The notes below the pieces were generated by a model, which did no database searches, was not told the DNA's origin, and worked only from the letters and a program-made list of their open reading frames with translations. 64,000 nucleotides of DNA from Paractinoplanes durhamensis. Lineage in GTDB: Bacteria > Actinomycetota > Actinomycetes > Mycobacteriales > Micromonosporaceae. The stretch is taken from contig NZ_BOML01000022.1 of the NCBI RefSeq assembly GCF_016862175.1, positions 124,001 through 188,000 on the forward strand, in the 5' to 3' direction. Of the stretch, positions 60,349 to 64,000 are shown piece after piece. The stretch's first letter is position 1; each line of letters opens with the position of its first letter. The position numbers and the translations under genes are program-made.

Positions 60349-62357
60349 GCCGCGACCAGGGCGTAGGGAGGGCGCATGGACAGTCCTTGGGTGATGGTGG
60401 GGGCGCCGATCAGCAGGCCGGCGGCCCGGCCCTCGTAGACGGCTTCCTGGACGGTGCGCGGCGCGAACGCGTCGCCCACCAGATGCACCTGGCCGGCCCA
60501 GCCGGACCGGGCGAGCTCGTCCAGCAGACCGGCGCGCGATCGGGCCGGTCGGACGTGGACGATCGAGTCGACGCCGGTGAGGGTCTGTTCCGACCCGTCG
60601 ACGGTGTGGGTGATGGTGACGGTCCGGCCGTCCGCGTGGGCCGGCCGGTGCATGGTGAAGATCCGGACGCCGGCCGCGCGGAGTCGTTCGGCGAGGCCGA
60701 GCCGGGAGTAGACGGTGATCCGCGGCGCCATGCTCGCAAGCGGGCTGACCAGCCGAACCGCGGTGCCGCGCGCTGCCAGAACCTCGGCGAGCGCAAATGC
60801 TTCCCAGGACCCCAGTTCGTCGAGTACGACGGTGGTCGCCCCGGCGCACGACGGTTGCCGCACGACGCCGGCGAGTTCGAGCACCGGTGGCCCGCCCGGC
60901 AGCGACAATGCGTCGTCCGGGTGGGTGGCCGCACCGGTCGCCATGACGACGACGTCCGGCGCGAGCCCGGCGACCGTCGCGGCGGTGACCTCCGCCCCGA
61001 AGCAACGGACCACGGTGCTCGCGTCCAGTTCGGCCCGCAGGTCGTCGAGGAGCAGGCCGAACCCGCCGCGGACCCGGGCGACGTCCGGCAGTGCGCCACC
61101 GGGCTCGGTGGCGGCATCGGCGAGGACGACGTGATGGCCGCGGCGACTCGCGGTGATCGCTGCCTCCAGCCCCGCCGGTCCGGCCCCGACCACCAGCACG
61201 GACTGCGGCGACGGCTGGGTGGATGAAGCAGCGAGCCAGGCTCGTTCGTTGCCGACCGCCGGGTTGACCGTGCAGGTGATCGGCGTGATCGCCTCCAGGT
61301 TGGCGTTGCAGCCCTGGTTGCAGGCGATGCAGTGCCGTGGGGAGTCCTGAGCGAGGGTGCGCCGGGTCAGGGCCGGCTCGGCGATGTGCGCCCGGGCGTA
61401 CCCGACCAGATCCGCCTCCCCGGCCGCCACCATCGAGGCGCCGGTCTCCAGGGTGTCGATCCGGCAGACGGCGAGCACCGGCACGTCCGGGAACTCCCGC
61501 TTGAACCGGGCGGGCAGATGCCGGAACGGCGCCCGCCCGTAGCTCATGTCGGCCATCTGGGTGCTGAGCGAGGCCGCCCCGACGTACGCGGAGTGGCTCA
61601 CGTGCAGGAAGTCGATCGCCACCGAACCGCGGAGGTGCTCGACGATCCGGACCACGTCGTCCGGGCCGAGCCCGCCGGGCAGGAACTCGTCGGCGGACAG
61701 CCGCACCCCGACCGCGGCCCGGCCGCCGACCGCGTCGGCCACCGCGACCAGCACCTCCCGGGCGAGGCGGACCCGGGCCGCGAACGAGCCGCCGTAGCCG
61801 TCGGTCCGGTCGTTGGTGAGCGGCGAGAGGAACTGCTGGAGCAGGTGCCCGTGCCCGAGGTGCACTTCGAGGCCGTCGAACCCGGCCGCGACCACCCGGG
61901 CCGCGGCCGCCGCGAACCCGGCGACCACGGCGTCGAGGTCGAAGGCGTTCATCACGTGCGGCGAGTGCGCGCCGGTGCTCCACGGCGCCGGGCCGGCTCC
62001 CCAGCTGCCGTGGTGCTCGTCGCCGGAGTGCCGCCCGGTGTGCAGGATCTGGGCGAACAGCCGGGTGTCCTCGGCGTGCACGACGCCGGCGAGCGCGGTC
62101 AGGCCGGCCAGGGCCTCGTCGTCGTAGGCGTGCACGCCGAGCCGGCGCAGGCTGGTCGGGTGCACCCGGATGCCCTCGGTGATGATCAGGCCGGCCCCGC
62201 CGCGGGCTCGTTCCCGGTGGTAGTCGAGGTGGCGCTGGGTGACCAGGTTGCGGCCGGCCTCGCCGAAGTTGGTGGTGTGCGGGGCGACGAAGATGCGGTT
62301 CCTGATCCGGGCCGGGCCGAGGTCGATGCCGGTCGTCAACACGTTCAGCTGACCCAC
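60345..62357 (-). CDS. FadH/Old-yellow-enzyme-type oxidoreductase with 4Fe-4S cluster
   Basis: A 670-residue, three-domain flavoenzyme: an OYE TIM barrel (1-330, IRNRIFVAPHTTNF, HLGHGHLLQQFLSPLTNDR), an iron-sulfur segment with C-x2-C-x3-C-x11-C (CIACNQGC...C), and FAD/NAD domains (VVGAGPAGLEAAI, VVMATG). This is the architecture of 2,4-dienoyl-CoA reductase FadH and of the mycofactocin-linked OYE subfamily. It reduces conjugated enones or dienoyl-CoA. GTG 62357 overlaps the upstream dehydrogenase by 13 nt. Confidence 0.92.
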   Translation of the reverse strand: MGQLNVLTTGIDLGPARIRNRIFVAPHTTNFGEAGRNLVTQRHLDYHRERARGGAGLIITEGIRVHPTSLRRLGVHAYDDEALAGLTALAGVVHAEDTRLFAQILHTGRHSGDEHHGSWGAGPAPWSTGAHSPHVMNAFDLDAVVAGFAAAAARVVAAGFDGLEVHLGHGHLLQQFLSPLTNDRTDGYGGSFAARVRLAREVLVAVADAVGGRAAVGVRLSADEFLPGGLGPDDVVRIVEHLRGSVAIDFLHVSHSAYVGAASLSTQMADMSYGRAPFRHLPARFKREFPDVPVLAVCRIDTLETGASMVAAGEADLVGYARAHIAEPALTRRTLAQDSPRHCIACNQGCNANLEAITPITCTVNPAVGNERAWLAASSTQPSPQSVLVVGAGPAGLEAAITASRRGHHVVLADAATEPGGALPDVARVRGGFGLLLDDLRAELDASTVVRCFGAEVTAATVAGLAPDVVVMATGAATHPDDALSLPGGPPVLELAGVVRQPSCAGATTVVLDELGSWEAFALAEVLAARGTAVRLVSPLASMAPRITVYSRLGLAERLRAAGVRIFTMHRPAHADGRTVTITHTVDGSEQTLTGVDSIVHVRPARSRAGLLDELARSGWAGQVHLVGDAFAPRTVQEAVYEGRAAGLLIGAPTITQGLSMRPPYALVAA

Positions 62358-63730
62358 CTCGCCGACACCGACTTGAGGTCGGTGAAGAAGTCGACGGCGG
62401 TGCGCCCCTGGGAGTGGATCGTGCCGAGGAACGACTTCCGCCGGCCGCCGAAGCCGACCTGGGCGGTCGGGGCGGCGACGCCCACGTTGACGCCGATGTT
62501 GCCGACGTCGGCGCGGCCGGTGAACGCGCGGGCGGCGGCGCCGTCCCGGGTGTAGATCGAGGCCGCGTTGCCGAACGGGCTGCCGTTGACGAACTCGATG
62601 GCCGCGTCGAGGGTCGGCACGTCGACGACGAACAGCACCGGCCCGAAGATCTCGTCGGTCAGCAGCGGACTGTCCACGGTCGCCCGCACCACCGACGGGC
62701 CGATCGCGTAGCCCTCGCCGCGGGAGTCACGGCCGTCGACGAGGACGTCGGCGCCGGTCAGCACGCCCTCGACGGCTTCGACCGCGGCGCGGGAGATCAT
62801 CGGCGGCAGGTCGGTGGTCGCCCGGGCCCTGGCCAGGACCGCGTCGACCAGCGCGGGCTGCGCACCCACCGTGACCAGGATGCTGCTGGACAGGCAGCGC
62901 TGCCCGGACATGCCGAACGCCGAGGTGGTGACGGCGGCGGCGACCACGTCCGGGTCGGCGTCCGGGAGGGCGACGAGCGGGTTCCGGGCACCGCCGGCTG
63001 CCTGGGCGCGCTTGCCGGCCGCCGACGCGCGGGCGTAGACGGCGGCGGCGGTCGCCGACGAGCCGACCAGGGACACGCTCGCCACGTCCGGGTGGTCGCA
63101 GAGCGCCTCCACGGCCGCCCGGCCGCCCTGGACGATGTTCACCACGCCGTCCGGGAAGCCCGCCTCGGCGAACAGCCGGCCGAGCGCGGAACCACCGAAC
63201 GGGGTCTGCTCGGACGGCTTGATCACCACGGTGTTGCCGCAGGCCAGCGCCCACGACCAGTAGATCAGCCCGGTCATGATCGGGAAGTTGAACGGCGCCA
63301 CGATCGCCGCGACGCCGATCGGCTCGCGCACCAGGGTGGCGTCGATCCCGGCCACGACGTCGACCACGTGCTCGCCGGCCAGCAGGGCCGGGGCGGTCGC
63401 CGCGGCCTCCAGGTGCTCGCGGGCCCGGTCCAGCTCGGCCCGGGCGTCGGCGAGTGACTTGCCGTTGTCGCGGGAGATGGTCGCGGCCAGCTCGCCGGCG
63501 TTCGCCTCGATCAGGCCGGCCAGCCGCACCAGCACCCGGGCCCGCCGGGTGGACGGCGTCGACCGCCAGCCGGGCAGCGCCGCCCGGGCCGCGGCGACCG
63601 CGCGGTCCACGGTCGCGGCGTCGCCGGCGCCGACCGACCCGATCGGCTCGCCGGTGGCCGGCGCGGTCACCGGGATGTCGGTGCCGGTCGACGGTTCGAG
63701 GGCGCCGCCGATCAGATTCGGCGCCCTCAT
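62345..63730 (-). CDS. Methylmalonate-semialdehyde dehydrogenase-like (MmsA family)
   Basis: A 461-residue aldehyde dehydrogenase of the CoA-acylating MmsA branch. The nucleophile is in GQRCLSSS. The position that is Glu in hydrolytic dehydrogenases reads AAGGARNPL, as expected for MmsA, and the C-terminus has GGRRKSFLGTIHSQG. It converts a semialdehyde plus CoA to an acyl-CoA. ATG 63730 overlaps the RidA stop by 4 nt. Confidence 0.9.
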   Translation of the reverse strand: MRAPNLIGGALEPSTGTDIPVTAPATGEPIGSVGAGDAATVDRAVAAARAALPGWRSTPSTRRARVLVRLAGLIEANAGELAATISRDNGKSLADARAELDRAREHLEAAATAPALLAGEHVVDVVAGIDATLVREPIGVAAIVAPFNFPIMTGLIYWSWALACGNTVVIKPSEQTPFGGSALGRLFAEAGFPDGVVNIVQGGRAAVEALCDHPDVASVSLVGSSATAAAVYARASAAGKRAQAAGGARNPLVALPDADPDVVAAAVTTSAFGMSGQRCLSSSILVTVGAQPALVDAVLARARATTDLPPMISRAAVEAVEGVLTGADVLVDGRDSRGEGYAIGPSVVRATVDSPLLTDEIFGPVLFVVDVPTLDAAIEFVNGSPFGNAASIYTRDGAAARAFTGRADVGNIGVNVGVAAPTAQVGFGGRRKSFLGTIHSQGRTAVDFFTDLKSVSARWVS

Positions 63731-64000
63731 GAGCGCACCTCCTTGACGGCGACCACGTCGATCTCCACGCGGCACTCACTTCCGATTCCGACGTAGACGG
63801 TGGCGCGGGTCGGGAACTCGCCCGGCGCCCAGTAGGTGCGGTAGACGCTGTTCATCTCGTCGTAGAACGCCCGGTCGGCGAGGTAGACCGTGGTCTTCAC
63901 GACGTCGGCCAGGGAGGAGCCGGCGTCGGCGAGGATCGCGGTCAGCGCGTCGAGCACGATGCGGGTCTCGTCGGCGATCGACGCGGCCGCCGCCATCCGG
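63727..64000 (-). CDS. RidA-family enamine/imine deaminase, 5' end outside window
   Basis: The frame is open to the right edge; the ATG at 63996 is internal, since the family's N-terminal strand is missing. Visible are IVLDALTAILADAGSSL, DVVKTTVYLAD, and the C-terminal RATVYVGIGSECRVEIDVVA, with the conserved Arg and Glu of RidA. It removes reactive enamines or imines. It appears to be the first visible gene of the eight-gene redox operon. Confidence 0.88.
   Translation of the reverse strand, partial: RMAAAASIADETRIVLDALTAILADAGSSLADVVKTTVYLADRAFYDEMNSVYRTYWAPGEFPTRATVYVGIGSECRVEIDVVAVKEVRS

Noticed and set aside
1-64000. CRISPR arrays, tRNA or rRNA genes, insertion sequences, prophage
   Set aside because: I found no regularly spaced repeats, no tRNA-like CCA-ended cloverleaf, and no transposase, integrase or phage structural gene on reading all coding frames.

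Overview
The window reads as chromosome from a filamentous high-GC actinobacterium, most likely Micromonosporaceae (Actinoplanes-like). This is inferred from very high GC with G/C at third codon positions, frequent GTG/TTG starts, a near-consensus IdeR/DmdR iron box, WXG100/ESX-type gene sets, an XRE-DUF5753 pair, TIR-WD40 and trypsin-ATPase-TPR proteins, and many membrane GGDEF-EAL proteins. I see no rRNA, tRNA, CRISPR array, insertion sequence or phage gene.

Layout. 1-4.6 kb: the end of a TPR protein, a SLOG nucleotide-binding protein, a divergent TIR-TM-coiled-coil-WD40 protein and a sigma-region-4-only ORF; this looks like a signalling or immunity patch. 4.6-13.3 kb: two membrane GGDEF-EAL proteins flanking a heterodimeric ABC transporter with an iron box. 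13.3-17 kb: a TPR protein, a secreted SH3-like protein, an isolated mraY and a small membrane-anchored protein. 17-19.1 kb: a three-gene ESX-type cassette whose central protein has a papain-like Cys-His-Asn triad. 19.2-26.8 kb: a GH6 cellulase translationally coupled to a GGDEF-EAL gene, then a diguanylate cyclase and a PAS-GGDEF-EAL protein. 26.7-33.4 kb: a SprT-like protein, a NarL-type two-component system, a MacB-like ABC/FtsX exporter and a hypothetical protein. 33.4-38.9 kb: an XRE-DUF5753 pair, a perfect dyad, a membrane metallopeptidase and a second ESX-type cluster (YbaB-like, EspC-like, WXG, membrane protein). 39-46.1 kb: another GGDEF-EAL gene, an unrecognised two-gene operon and CorA. 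46.2-52.9 kb: a trypsin-ATPase-TPR reading frame that breaks by +1 into an Hsp70 frame, with a divergent Trypco2-like gene. 52.9-55.9 kb: a DUF3152 lipoprotein, a small membrane protein and an ECF sigma operon. 55.8-64 kb: an eight-gene redox operon (RidA, MmsA-like and benzaldehyde-type dehydrogenases, FadH/OYE, SDR, GMC, Ohr, flavin reductase) truncated at the right edge.

Main themes. Six cyclic-di-GMP proteins in about 37 kb share an exact N-terminal membrane signature, D-x12-W followed (in five of six) by x5-P, which suggests one sensor-domain family. Two loci (0-4.6 kb and 46-53 kb) resemble NTP-dependent conflict systems. Two ESX-type loci carry a matching NDY-x-RSD tail motif. Tight overlaps (ATGA, GTGA, TGATG) define the operons.
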